From Acridotheres tristis (lineage: Eukaryota > Chordata > Aves > Passeriformes > Sturnidae), in NCBI GenBank assembly GCA_037013685.1, contig CM072891.1, positions 14,050,501-14,114,500 of the forward strand: a DNA stretch of 64,000 nt, in the 5' to 3' direction. Below the pieces are notes generated by a model, which worked only from the letters and a program-made list of their open reading frames with translations, was not told where the DNA came from and ran no database searches. The position numbers were made by a program, and so were the translations under genes. Of this stretch, positions 10,101 to 25,100 are shown piece by piece; the stretch's first letter is position 1; the number at the start of each line of letters is the position of its first letter.

Positions 10101-13100
10101 ACAGCTAACCCTGTTTATAAGATCTCTAACTGAACTTCAAAAAGAGATACCATTGTCTTCACAGTACAGGTAAGATCTCATACCAAATTTATTAAACTGA
10201 TTCTTGCTCTGTAGAGGTTTAATCAGAAATGGAAGGTTCACTGTTTGTGACCAAAGCTGGAAATTCCAGCTTTGGAAGAAACACTAAAGAGTATGTGAGA
10301 AGTTATATTAAAGCAAAATCCTATAAAACTGTGAGAAACTGCCTTGGTTTGCTTTAGTGCCACACCAAAAAAAAATTAAAATCAAGGAAGGTAAACAAAT
10401 GGGGAGGGGGCAAGGAGGGGTATGAAGCAAGACTCCTTAGCAATATAGAAAATTAAATCAGTCAGTTGCACTTGAAGGATCTTTGAGGCTTTTGTTCATT
10501 CTTCAACTATGCTTAGATTAGCAGTCTGCAGGGATTCTACTACTCCAGTCATTCAAACTGTTACCCATGGAATGCCTGTACAAATGCATTCCACAAGTGT
10601 ATTTCAGCAGATGAAGCTTCATAAAGATGTCTTCTGCAGCACTGTGCACAGTTTTATGGAATATTTTATCCATAAAGGTTCAATTAGCACCATCAGCTAA
10701 AACCACACAAAACCAAACCATGTCTTTTGTTGCTTCAAGATCTATGGTTTCAGAGTAATTTAAGAAAGCTGCTAATGGGATCAAAGGAAATCCTTATCCT
10801 TAATCTGTGTCACACACTCATGAATAAGAATATGCTGATTCCTTTTTGTTGCCAAGACACCAATGTTGCTGTGGCAACCACACTTACATGAAACAAACTA
10901 CTCACCTGCACAATGATGCCCTTGCTCTTGTATTCTGCATGGAGGCCTTGGGAGAAGTAATCCACAAAAGCCTGGAGAGAGAAGAAGGGAAACATGCAGC
11001 ATGCTACACGTTACAATGGAAACTCTAGTTTAACGGTTGTGTGTAAGAGTATTTGAATTACTATGTGGAGTTCCTGTTTTCAAAGTGAAAACCCTAGGTT
11101 TTCAATGAAACTTTGCATACAAGACTAATGCCATTCAAATAGAAACTCTATGCTTATGAATTATTTTACAGCAGCAAGATTCAATCTAAACAAATAAATC
11201 CCTTTTTAATTTAGTCAAAAAAGGAACTAGATTTGTTAAATGAACCCTATTTAAAAGAGGAAAAGACAACTTCATGTTCACATTGTTCACTACTTATGCC
11301 ATCTTCTTAGATATTTTTAAGAGTGATTTAATTGGGTTCCTCTTGTGCATGGTTTTTAGGACATAATGTTTAAACACTTAGTCTTCTGCCTTTACACTTC
11401 TAAAAAATGCCACCCTATGGTGACACTTCTTCCTAATCCTCAAGTCCACCTCCACACATTCTCTTCCAAACTTCTGGAAGTTTTGGAAATTGCAAGACTG
11501 AAAGTTCAAAGAAAGAAGTTAAAAGGCTTAAAGATGGATGTTAGCACCTGCCTTCAAGATGATCTCAAAGCTGATACAGCTGCCTCTCTAATCCTGCCAG
11601 GAAAGATTGTCCTAAGAATCAAAGGCCACTCAGCAGTTCAAACCAGCACAGATTCCCACTTCCCAAATTCTTCCAAACTACCTTTCCACCTTACCCTGCT
11701 ACCAGGTTCTGCTATGGTTTCTTGTTTTAGTGGAGTGATACAACCAAGTAGGGTGAATGGAGTACCTTCAACTGAATGAACTAAACATCTCATCCATGCC
11801 TGAAGCTAAAATAAATACTAAGTAAATTAGTTCAAGTATTTAAGAAGCAGCTGCTTCACACCAGATTCAAACCAAGCAGCAAAGCTCTAATACTGCACCT
11901 CCTTCACTGTCTTCCTTTGGTCACCATGTCCCCAGTGGTTTAACACAAGTCCTAACTGAAACCAGTACTTAAAGTTTGCAGTGGCCAGTGTTTTTCCTAT
12001 CAAGGCCATCCTACTGAATTCAGCCTATAAAAGAAGCAACAGGAACAGTCCCACACTACTGGACTCTTTCTATAAACACTCTTCTGAGCATACTTAGAAG
12101 ATGCGAAATAAAACTGGGTTTTGCTGTGTAGCAGGTATATCCTTTTACTCTTCTTCTTCAAGCTGCATGTATAAGGTAGCAGGAGGCTCCTGTAACTATA
12201 GAAAATTTATCTGCTGTTCAGCTGCTCTTTCTTTCTCCCTCTCCCCTGAGTATAAGTTCATAACAAAATTCAGTATTCAACATGAACAAGACTCAAAGTC
12301 TGGCCTAGCAGCAACTATTCAAGTGAATCCTCTGACCATCCTCTTGCAACAGTAAGGTACCTGCATGGATGTGCCAAATAGTTTGGTGCAGTATCTGAAC
12401 ACAGTAGGTAGATGCATGTGCAATAACTGTACAGAGTATATTGATAATCAAACAAAAAGAACTATAGTATGTTAATGGAAATGCTTTGATCATTCAAATT
12501 TCTAACTATTCCTCCATGACAAAAGTCCTGATGTTAGCTACTGCTCCAGATACGAAGTATAAAAGACTGTCTTCTCTACTGGTTGCAAAGAGCTTGCCAT
12601 AAAGAAAATGTTCATTTCATATGAGAAGAGAAAGCAAGTTACAGTATACAAATACACTTTGGAGGTTTTCTTCTTGAAAAATTTATTTCAAGACAAGTTG
12701 GGTTTTCTACCTCCACAAGCTCAAGTGCCCCAACAACCTTGAACCTGAAGTCTTAAGAATGCTCTCTAAATAAACATTCCCTGAACAAGCAGATAAGCAT
12801 TGCATATTAGAAAATTTCTTCTCCTTGGACATTTAAGTATCTAATCCAAACAGTAAAGGCATGGGGGTGAGGTGGGAAGTGATATAATCATATTTCACTT
12901 CTCATTAGCATTAATGCAGGTAGGTAAACCTGTCAAAATATAGCACTATGATTCCTTTAAAAGAGTCTCATTTCAATGTAAACTAGGGAATTCTCCACAG
13001 GAAGGTTAAATAGTTAGACCACATTTGTTCCTGATAATTAGTCCAAGTCATTGACTTACACCTGAAGGGTATTATGCTTTAAATCCCCTTTGAATGGATG

Positions 13101-16100
13101 AGGGGAAAAAAAAAACCCTTGAAACTGCAGATACAGTCTTTCTATAGCTACATTAGAGGAGTCACTTTCATGCTTACTAATCTTGCTGTAGAAGATGGGC
13201 AGTGCTGAGAATGGGCAGGTTATTCGACCTGCAACTTAGTTTTTTAAGGGGAGGGGAAAAAATATTTCAGTTTCCCTTTGAAAAAAAAAGACTAACCAAA
13301 GCAGTGTAAGGCACATTATCACTAAAACCAGAAGCTCAATTGATTCCATAAAGCTGAAGCACTGCCACAACAAAAGTGATCATTTGTATTAAAACAAAGA
13401 ACTGTCCTCTCAGGAAACAGCTATTTCAAGGGGAATTTTATCAGCTAAAGCTACTTCAGGCTTCTAAACTTAAATATCCCCTCCTGTAGTATGAATAAAA
13501 TAGTATGCATCAATTCCCTTTTGGGAATATGAAGATGTTACTGAGAGTCTAGAGGAAATAGGAGTCTGTTCTGACATAAATGACACTACTGAAGGTTTCT
13601 TCATCCTGCCAAGGCTCTGCTTAGACTCTGAGATGCTTGAAACATTCACAGTAATTACCAGGTATGGCTGAAAAAGCTGTAAGGCCATACTGTTTTAATA
13701 GCAGTGTAAATATCTCTTTCATTCTGTTTTATCACATATATCTCAGTTCCATGCTGGGTATCCCCATTCTGTCTTTATGGCATTAACTGGAGATATTTTA
13801 GGGCAACATTTTAGAATCCCCTGAAAGTATCTTTGGGAAAAAAAAAAACAAGACCAGCTGAAAAGACGAAACTGTCCTGGTGACACAAAAAGAAACCAGA
13901 GCATGAACTTTAGATGAAATGTAGATCACACAATCATCACAGAATTTAGGGGAAAGAAGTTTCAAAACCAAAATAAGAAACTGTGTTAAACTTAGTCAGT
14001 GCTCTTTCTCAACTTTATACTAAGTTTGCTTGGTACACTACTATCCTTTTCCATGTAAAAATGGAATGCATGAAGAAATACATTAAGTAGTTATTTTTGT
14101 GCCAGTAAACCCTTGCACTCAGTTTTCTCTCAACCTCCCAGCTTCCGCTATTGGAAAAACTCAAGCCAGAAACTCTGTACTTTTAGTTCATGAAAGCACC
14201 ACTAGATGGACACCAAAACATTTATTCCTCTAAGTGTTGCCTTATGTTTGACACTTGATTTCAGTGTGGAAAGGAACACTTACCTTGGTTGCAGAGTAAA
14301 GAGTCAGAAGTGGAGTTGGACACATCCCTGAAGCTGATGCGATATTCAGGATTATTCCTTTTGATCTGAAAGGAAACAAAGACACATTATCATGAAATAA
14401 AGGAAACATCTTTCATGTTTCCAAAAATTACAGCAAGCCTAAAAAAAACCCTTTAGAATGCAACCGAGATTAAGATCAGTTTAAAAACCCCAACCAAATC
14501 CTGAACTGAAATTCACTTTATGCACAGTTAGAAGTATTGCCAAGCAGCTGGTATAAAACAGGAACAACACCAAGGTCAATACATCCAGAGATTCAAAGTT
14601 GTATTTATATACACATATACATACAGACACAATGAGCTAAACTATGCAAAACCATTGAGTCAAGCCAGCACAAGTTCAAGAGGAGCTTCTAAATCTTGGG
14701 ATAAGATGGCAGAGAAATGGCAGCACAGTTTCACTGTACGATTTACACTTTGATAATTCCTTTCATCTTCTAAATATTACTTCATAATGGATCTTCAAGA
14801 TAGCAAGCATCTAAATTGACTGCTCAAATATAGAAGTGCTTTAATAAATATGGAAGATATTCAGTGGATGAACACATGAAATAGAAGTTGTCTTACATCT
14901 GTATTACAGTATCACTGAAGGTATTCATTAATAGTATTTTGTTAAATGTACCCGAAATTAGCGACCACCTGCTCTGCCAAGCCATTCTAAAGCTCATGCA
15001 GGTAGGACAAGAAGGCTCCTGACCTCCCAATACAGACTGATTTGAGCCATATCTATTTCTGAGACTAGTTTTACCTACAAAACCAGACATATTTAGTGCT
15101 AGGTGGAAAAATAATTAATTTTAAAAGCTTCATGCAAATTAGGGCAATTATTCTGTTAGAAGGTGCTGTGAGACAGTCCAACAGAGCGAAAGACAAATCT
15201 CTACTTTTTCTTACCCTGTTGGAAATTCAAGCCAGTTTACCAGAACATAGCATATAAGTATGCCATGTTCAATGCAGTGAGAACACTCATGCAGGTAGAC
15301 ATCACACAGCTCAACTCCTGCAGATTCACACAAGTTCCCATCGTGTTTGTTTAAAACAGGTATATCCTACACCACTGCTGCCACAATCATTTAAGTAACC
15401 ATCTTAAACAGTCATTTAAGTCACTGTTAAAAACTGAAACAATATCAGTCCTTTGGAAATCATGACAATAGATTCAAACCAGCATGGCTTGTGCCATGAT
15501 ATAACTGTGAATTACATCTGTGACTGATTTGTCATAAGGAATGAGATGGCAAATGTGAAAAAAGAATAATTTCAGTCATTCAGGATTTCAAGCACCTTTG
15601 CCAAAGTTTATTGTGTTTTTCAGGATGTCCCTGCAAGGCTTGGTTGGTGAAATAAAGTATAACAGAGATCAAAATACATAGCATAGAAAGCATAAGATCA
15701 CAAATTAATCAGGAATTTTCAAGACAGTAAAAGGTTAACAGTGGATGCTAGAAGTTTTTCATATCAAGACAGGTGGTGACCGTGATATTTATTCATGAGC
15801 TCAAATGGAGATTAGCAGTGAAATGAGTATTTATGCATTTTTTAAGAGATTATTAGATTGGAGAATACTATAAGGAACTTTTTAAAAAGCTCAGGCTGCT
15901 ATGTGAACAGACTACAGAATGGCAGATGAAAAAATCAATATCAAGAGAGCATCAATAACCAACAATGCACACTAAAGAAAAAATTGTGAATCATCACAAA
16001 CCTTGCAGGACTCTAAATCTACTGTCCCCTCCATGAAAAACCTGAACAAGGAGTTCTTTTATGCAGCAGTCACCAAAACCAGCCAAACAAGAGGATGCTG

Positions 16101-19100
16101 GAATGGCAGGAACTGATCCTCCACCATCACCAAAATGTTGTTTTACAGTCTATAAACCATCTTTATCCCTCCAAATACAGAACAGAAATGTTAAGAAACT
16201 GATGATTTAAGAAAGAGGAAGAGACGAAAAAAATCCACCCCGATACATCAATTTAGTTATTTAAGAGATTATTAAGAGCAGCCATGGTAAGAGTACACAA
16301 ACTAACAAATGAAAAAGATCAAGATCTTGATTTATCCTCTCAGAATACAAAAGAAAGATGACATTTATTTAAATGAAAGACTGAAATTCAGATCTGATAA
16401 AAGTGCTCTTCTCATATTCAGACTAGGGAGTACTTGCCACAAAACTTAACTGAGGACAAAAGCTTAACAGGATTCAAAGAAGGATAAGCATTGATATGGA
16501 TAAACACGAGGCTCACGCCTTTAAAACAAAGGAAAGCTTTAGAAGAGAGGCTGACATTCAGGCTGCAAGCACAGGTCTCTCAGCGTCTGGCTGCACTGCA
16601 ACTTTCTAGCAGGAGTCGTGACCACCACCTAGATGGAGTGAATTAATGGCTTGACCCAGTGAAGAAAACCCTCTTAGAAACACAAAACACTAAGAGCAGC
16701 CCCTTGCAGAAGCTCTGTGTACTGGTCTCTTTGAAGCAGTCAGTGCCACTGGGGATTTTGTGGTTTGTATTTTTGCATTTTAAAGAAAACAGTCCTAGCC
16801 TTAAAAGCCCATAACTTAAAACCCTCAGATAAAATGAAATTGAGAAGCATGTAGGTAGGGGGAACACTTTCAATTACTCCAATTACAATTCGGCTTCTTA
16901 GAGGAACTGCAAAATAAATGTTTTTTTGGGAGGGATCTGATTAATTACTCAAGCATCAGTGTGATAAAAAGAAATTTTGGCTCCATCTTATTCACTGTGC
17001 CATTAATGGGAAAAAAAAAAAAAAACAACAAAGCAAAACCAAACAAAAAAAAAGTTGTTTGAGATGAAGAAAGCCAGGCCCACACCCTCACACCTCCCCA
17101 TCATTCTACCTTAAGTGGTCCAGCACCAGGGAGGCTATATTTAGCCATCTCCCTGTTGCTGTGGCAACCAGTGCCTGCTCCAGCTGCATGCCAAGTGGAA
17201 AGAGCAAGCTTCTTCTGTAATGTAATTATGCACTTGCTACTTTCCTGGCAATAAATACGATAGTTTGGTATTTGTCTAGCAACAGCCAACTGCTTTTTGG
17301 TGGTGGTAGTTTTTTTTTTGTTCCCAAAGACATCGAGCTTTGATTTTCAGTTCTATGAGTTTCCCATCGCAGACAGTAGCCTGAGTATTTATATGGGAAC
17401 TGCTCATTTAAGTGTAATAGGAAGCTTCAGATAATAAATTGTCACTTTAAGTGTTCAGAGCACAGGAGAGAAGTCACAGCAGAGAATCTAAACGCTATTA
17501 CCAGAAGTGGCATTCATCTAATGCTGCTGTATTTATTACAAATAAAAAGTAAAAGGCACACCAAGATGTAGCTTTGTTTTCTCTTATCAGACCTGGATGC
17601 AAAGCATGTTCTATCTTTGTATTTATCTTGCAATATATTGTCATAAAACCAACATTCAAATGTGCAAAAGTACGCACTAGAGCAAGCTGCAAGATGCTCC
17701 AACAGGCTACGTCACATCTATCTACTCAACATGCTTCTCCACCTTGAACAAGTGAGGAATGACAATGAGATTCTTAGCTAGCCTTATTCTCAGAGCCTGG
17801 AGCCCTTTTTCTAGCCTGTGGTCCCATGCAAGAAATATATGGCTGACCTGAAAGCAGCTGAGTCCAGCTCCAATTCATTCATGCCCTTGGATTTGCTGGA
17901 CATGCATGTCCTCCTGTGGTTACAGACTCCTAGTGGTGTTAATGGCCTGTGAGCTATGACTGTGCAGGAGTTGGCAGCTGCAGGCATTGCTTCTGTGCAC
18001 TGCAAACCCAACCAACTTGACAAAAATCAAACAGCAAATGGAAGCTTTTTCAAATATTTTTCCCTGCGATGGAAACCAAGGCTGTAATCCAAATGGAGTA
18101 GTCTTTAAAAGTGGTTCCTTATATTCAGGAAAAAGTTCAAGATGTGCACTTAAATTTTTTTAACCGCTGTTAACCTTTTCTTTCCAGGCTTCTTGAACAT
18201 TTATCCTCAGAATCCCTGAGGTAGTCATGCAGTTAGAGAAGTAAGAGGAAAGACTTTGTGTGCTCAAGGGCAGTCAAAACCAGAAGTCAGCAGGATCCTG
18301 GTTTGCTGCCTTTCATTCAAATCATCTTACCTGTGTGGATATGTAATAGAAAAACCTATACAGGATATTCTATAAGGAGAATACATCATTCTGTCCTGAG
18401 AAGCTGAAGAGGTAACTGCCAAATGGATAGCTAGAGTATTTCTTTAAGCAAAGAAGAAACTGAGGCAAAAACTGTTAAGAGTTTTTAAGTTCAAAAACCT
18501 AATAATGAAACAACATTAAATTCCCTCAAAAGTATAAAGGTTTTGGTCATTGGCATCTTCAGAGGACAGTGGCTTCACAAAAAACAAGTCCCTTTATCTA
18601 TCAATAATAGTACAAGGACAAGGAGTAACTTCTAACCTAGAAGCCCTAAGTATGTGTACATATATATTGTACTATAATCCTCACCAGCTACTCCAGCTTC
18701 ATTGGGAAATATTACACTCCTGCCCTAGAGCTTAGTCTTGGGTCTTTATCTCTAATCCAAATCTCTTTACATGAAACTTATTCATATCTCGTGATGGGCT
18801 AAGTAAAAATCTTAGCTCACCATCACCCTGATGTGCTAGACACTGACTCCCTTACTGACCATTAGCTCTGACAGTTTGCACCCAGGAAGAAGCTTTGTTT
18901 TAAAAGTGAAACATCTGTGCATCTGTGCCACACCTGAATAACTGAATTCTGGTCTGCAATGAAGACTCAGACAGTGGGATGACAAAATAAACCTTTTTTT
19001 TCATCATCTTTGCTAGATTTGGAGGCTTGCCCCATATACGGACTCGTCCTGCCGTGTTCGTTTGCATGGTTCTGCAGAGTTTTCTGCAGAATTGTGAACA

Positions 19101-22100
19101 CGGCTCAAGCCTGATCCAGGGCAACCCTCAGCAAGGCAGGGTTAGCACCCCAAGAGAGATGGCAAACAGCCAGCAGAGCCAATATCAAGCTAGGAAACAG
19201 CCTGGGGGGACTAAATGGAAATCGTGAACCTTTTGGTTTCACCTGGGAGCTAGCTGGAAAGTCAGTACATGTCTTCCCTGTCCACAATGGTGTGTTATTC
19301 TAAAGAGCTGGTCTCCAATTCTACTTTGCCAAATGATCACAGCCTTTCCTCAATATACCTCCTACTGTATAATGAGAACATATTCTTTGCATCCATTTTA
19401 CTTACAATGACTTAGAGAAATAGCCTTAAGAAGGTTATTCCCAGGAACTGTAACCACCCCCTCAGAATAGCAGGTTGTTGAGTTAGTGCTGATGAGTCAT
19501 ACGGGCTTTTAAATTCTGTTCTAAAAGGAATCACCACAACAGTGGAGAAAGGAGAGGAAAAATAAAAAGGGAATCGAGTGGAAAAGGCTTCCACCGTCTG
19601 ATGATTCATGCACCATCAGCGTGACTCACCCAGCATTACTCTGCCATTAAAACATGGAGACTAGGCTGATTAGTCACAGTAATGAATTTTTCAAGAAAGG
19701 ATTCTCCCCTATAAATAATGATGACTTTGTCTGGATAGTGTTAGTGTGACTCACCTTTCCAGCATGCCGGGCAGCACCAATCGTGTCATCTGCAAAAGGA
19801 AAACATTCGTGATGGCTGAGAATGCAGACACCAGACAGGCAGAGACCGAGGGAAGCCTCCCTTCCTCCCAGGAGCAGCTGCCACCCCCTCCACCCCAAGC
19901 ATGGCTCGGGGAAGCAGAGACCATACTTTGCGTGGGCAGTTTATTTTTATTCTACCTGGATAACTTGGCTCTGTGAAGTAGTGTGTGCACTGAATCTGGT
20001 GAACCCATCTACCTAGTAGCACAAGAGTAAATAAAACAAATGTCTTCACCACTCTGCAGCATCCATGGCCTCTAAAGAACATTAAAACACCAGAGTACTA
20101 CAGTACGTGCACCATCTTTCTCTCTCTGCAAAAAACACCTGTCTTCCTCAAGACTGACTAAATTTACCACCTATGCCAAGGTTCAAAACATTATTCAATA
20201 CATTTTAGCTAGGCTTATTGAACTGCTGACTTTAAGACAAAAATAAATTATGGAGCAGCAAGAGCACTGACAGAACTACTGAACGTAAGTTTCCTACATT
20301 ATTACCTTCAGAAAATACTTAAAACTCCAAAATATTTTTTGCTGATTACACAGAAGTTTTCACACTGAAAAAACTACACCCCCAGGAGAAAAGTCGCCTG
20401 GCAAACCTCCTCGCTGCTCTGGAAACTCCTGACTTTATTATGACTCTGAGCAATCCATCTACAAGCTGGCTGAAAGATTTTCCAGAGCAGTAATCCTAAA
20501 ACAACATTCCCAGTGGTAGACAGAGCATCTCTGACAAGGGAAACAAATTAAGCATTGATTCAAACTTGGACAAAATTTAAATTAGTGTAAAATAGTTAAT
20601 TTTCCCACTACTAATTACTACCATCCTAAAATACAAATTTAAATCCAAAACTTCTGCCTTCCTGAAATACTATCAAAATTCTACTTGTGCCAAATTCTGC
20701 CCTGCCCCAACTATCCCTATGAATAACTGAATTTGGTGAATCACACCAAGGACAGATCACACAGAAAATAAACTGCTACCACTTTTGACATCTGAAAGGT
20801 GTTCCAACAAAGTTTTTGAGAACACGGTGGGGTGGGTAATAAAATACCAAAACCAGCACACACCAAAATGCAATGATACTCTCACTGATCCCAAATTACC
20901 TTGATAGCTTAAAATAAAACACTGAATATTTAAATAGCATGGGAAGAAAAACACACAAAAGTAATCGGCATATGCAGGCACAAAACATCTGTAAGCTCTT
21001 ATTACAAAGAAACACATTTTATTGTAGGAAGCTACTCATTTTATTATCACCACTGCATTAGCCCTTACATCTGATTCAATCTGGGTCTGAGGTTTTAGTG
21101 TTTGTTTGTTTTTATTTTTTAATTATAAAACATACCCTTTCAGGAATAAAGGAGAAAAAAAACCACAAAAGAAAACAAACAATCTCAGTTGATTGCAGCT
21201 GACACACAAAGAAAATGCTAGAGAAGGGCTGTGTTTTGCATTTTATTGGCATTTTTCCCTTAGAACAGAGTCTGCCATCAGCCACACTGCATGACAGTTT
21301 TGATAAGGGAATGTACAGGAAGGCCTGTTCAACTCCTGCCTTTCATGAAGTCAGCTGTTGACACACTTAGCTGTCAGCACTGCCCCAGAAGTCAAACTAA
21401 GTATTCAGAGCTGATAGGCATCAACAAGCTAAACAGATCTGATGCACCTTCAAAAAACCCTCTAGTATTAAGTTTAAGCATACATGAGCTTTTTCATACA
21501 CTAATGCTTCAAAAAGAGATGTAGAAACAACTATTTATTTTAATCTCAAAGGATAAAGAATGATTTGGGCTGATTTTAAGACTAGTTCAAGGCTGGAAGA
21601 GCTTTTATCTGATGCAAGTTGTATGATCTCTTCCACAGATCTCTTGGCAAAAATCAGCATACTGCTTCTCACCTCTCAGGGCAGCACAATGCTGAATGTT
21701 ATCTTCACAGATTGGCACACAGACATGGACTGGAATTGCCTTCCCTTAGGCAACCCATAAATGATGTGAAAAGCCAGTACACAACTTCCCACTCTAGTGT
21801 AGAAGAGACCCCACATTTGAAACTTTGTCATAAATCCACACAAATGCATTCATGGTCTAAATCCAAATTGCAACCCACCAAGCAGCTCTAACAGTTTATC
21901 ACAAACCTGCTGGCTACTAAAATATGCTACAATAATTGGTGGGCTTACATAAAATAAAAAACTGTGAAGCCATTGACAGTTGAAATACAGCAATAGGAAC
22001 ACAATTTGGGGAGAAATCGAGAAGTCTCTCACTACCAACTGTGTTAAATGGTTTGTTTCTGAAGTTCAGCTGGACAAGCAATCAATTTTCTTCCTCTCCA

Positions 22101-25100
22101 CAGAAAAATACTGATGGCAAAACTGGATTTCATACTCAACATCACTTCCATTTGTTTTACTAAAATTCTTATTTTGAGGGAATTTCAAAATTCTGTGAAA
22201 TAAGACAAAAATTTCTATCAGTATTTTTTACACCTTGTGATGTGTGAAAAAAATATATTCATGAATATTCAGTTATCTTGATGTAAAAATACTTTTATTT
22301 CTAAAGAGCAAGATAACAGAAGGCAGCACTCTGAGTCAGACTCACCTGACCCAGCCAACTGCACACTCAAAGTGCACGACTGGAAAAATGCTGGCAGGGT
22401 ATTCTGCAGCCATACTCAGATCTGGCAATTTTATACACTGTACACACATGTAAAATATCTTCAGCATTAATTCAAATGAAACAATTAATAGCATAAATGT
22501 AGTTTTATCATGAATAATGGTGTCAGAGGTGTCTACCTGTGCTTGCATTGTATGATTATCCAAAACAGCCAAATTGGTTAACACTCGTCTTCAATACCTG
22601 TAATCTGAGACATGCCACTATGAAAAATGGCAGCTCAAAGCTAAAACATCTAGAACTGAACAAATATCTTCCAGATAAAGAATCCAAATTTTACCTAGGT
22701 CTTGTTTAGAGACAGTCTGTTCTGTAATGGTGTGTATTTCATAAATGGCAGAGCCTTGCAAATCAATCTATAGGATGTCAAAACTTAGAGTAGTGTTATT
22801 AGTTTCTTTGTTTCTTTGCAATTTAATATAGGCAGAAGGAGGTGTCAGGAAGCCTAAAGGAGAGGTTGGGAGCTACCTTAGAAAGAGTGCCTTCAGTTGG
22901 TGATTACTGAACATTACTGCTTGGGCTTCCTTCACATAAGCGTTTTTCTGAAGGAATACTACTTTCCATAGAAATGTGAGTGCTACAGTTGAAAATACAA
23001 ATGTTCCCAAGACTCTGAAGACTCAAGTAATTCTAAAGTAACTAGGCTACATGAAAACTGCCAGCTCATCCAAAACACAGTGGTTTTTCTTTCTGAAAAT
23101 TTGGTTTAGAGCAGAGTGAGCATGTGCATCTGACAAATTTGTTCAGGACAGACTACTAAACATCAGAAGTTGTTAATCTTTGCTATTTTATAGAGTCTGG
23201 CTAAAAGTTATATTTAGCACACAACCACGAAGAGTGGTTGATACACTCTTTTTTTGTGTGTTTTCCAATTATTTCACATACACACTTAAAGCAGCCACAG
23301 AGTTTGGGGTATAGTTCCTTTAGTTTGGATGGTTGCTTTGTTTTTAAGTCAACTTCATACATAACCATCCAGATCTCACATTCCAGGATGCTCAGGGCAA
23401 ATTACTAACTTAAAGTAGAGATTGATTACAGACCAGTTCAATAATCTTTTACAGGTAGCTATCACTGCAGTTGCAGATATAAGGACATCAAGAATTTATT
23501 ACATTCCTTGCAAGCACTGGTTGCATTGTCCACTCTTCCTCACCAAACCTGTCCTCTACCTTCTAGTTCTGGAAAAATAACACTGCTTTTACTTTAACAA
23601 AGCAAAGATTCCTACTTGCAAATACAAGAATGCACAGACTCATGGCTAGATTTATGTTCTAAAGCAGGCACTACAATTAAAAGCTGCTATTAGAGGACTA
23701 ACAAATACAGTTGGAAGTTATAACCATGGATTTCCAATGATTTTTCTTCAGAAGAAAACCTCCCATTCTTAGTTATCACTGCGTTGTACTCTTTCCTCAA
23801 TCTGGTCCAAGCAATAGCTCAGAAGTTGGGCCTTTGGAACTAATAATAATAATAAGCAAAATTTTTAATATCTTTCAGGTGATGTTATTCAGATTATTAA
23901 AATACAGCAGGAAAAGGTGGGGTAAATATTCAGAATCATTCTCCAGACCTTATGGGCCTCACAACTGTTATACAGTGCCAGAAATCTGATACCAGAGTTG
24001 TATATTTAGAGATAAATCATTCTGTGATGTTACAACTGCAAGTCCTTCTTTCCACTTTGAAAGGGTATAATGACACCCTTTCTGTAACTAGAGCTACACA
24101 AAGACAATGAAGAGTGAGGCTTGAGAATTTGGAGAAGTTTTCTACAATGTTACATAGCCAAGAAGTTTCCCTCATTCACAAACCTCGGGTGAAATTTTAA
24201 CAACTCAGAGCAACGTAACTTTCTAAAGACCAGGAATTCCCTGTGGTGCACCCACTCATGTACAAAAACATCACTGCTACCATGACACAGCTCAAGAGTG
24301 TCTGGGCAGAAGATTCACCCAATTTCACAAATACTGTCACTGTTTAACAAAGTTAACTGGCACCCTTGCCCACAGATGGTACACTGAAAAACTAAGGAAC
24401 TGTTCTCATGCACTGGTAGTTAAATTGATTGTGAAGCCTATTGACAGCATCTACAAAGTTTGTTAATGTGTCTCTCTTGAAACAGAAACTTCTTAATGCA
24501 GCTTGTACCCCAAGCCAAACAATAATTATTTATATTTGTAAAAACTAGCAAATAAACCTGACCTCAGCTCAACTCACACAGTGACCCATGTGGCCGTGTC
24601 AGGGGTACCAGACATAAAAAGGGAACTATGAAAGTAATAAGCCCTGTTCATTTTCAGTGACTTTCCTCTGAGTGACAGTTTTAGAAGAGAAAGTTTTCCC
24701 TATTTAGAGCCACAAACTTTTGGAGTCAAGTTAAAAACTGAAAGCTCTCAAAATAAGCATATTTTTCCTCTTGCCCTTCACACAGGACAAAGACTGCTCA
24801 AATAATAAGGCTGAACTTTTCTTTTCAAGAGGCGAAATACGTGTTTGTGTCAACCCCAAATCTACAGAAAGCCACAGAACTCCAGGATTTCCTGAATTTC
24901 CCCAAGTTACTTGTACTTTGAACAAAAATCCTCAGTGCTTCTCTGACTATTGCTTAAGAGTATTTATCACTGTTACATTTCCCTTGATCCAGCTTTCTGT
25001 GTATCACACTCTCGGATTCAAAGTCACCAAGGTGGGAAACCACAGCATTGAATTTCTCCCTCTGGACCATCTGAATGATATTCATGACCACCTACACAGG

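Larger units (their letters stand above)
4487..10905 (-). other. HSD17B12 intron 9
   Basis: 6.4 kb of A/T-rich intron. It holds a plus-strand CR1 fragment (about 7270-7530) and an exact X-box palindrome just past the donor (10865-10878). Short open frames present here lack codon bias or family similarity. No RNA gene was recognised. Confidence 0.9.
14366..19754 (-). other. HSD17B12 intron 7
   Basis: 5.4 kb. It contains the second X-box palindrome (17155-17168), A-rich runs near 17010-17053, and two perfect AP-1 heptamers close to its 5' end (19622-19628 and 19493-19499). No second gene was seen. Confidence 0.88.

Noticed and set aside
11366..11779. 137-codon plus-strand open frame in intron 8
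   Set aside because: Composition looks random and no family was recognised.
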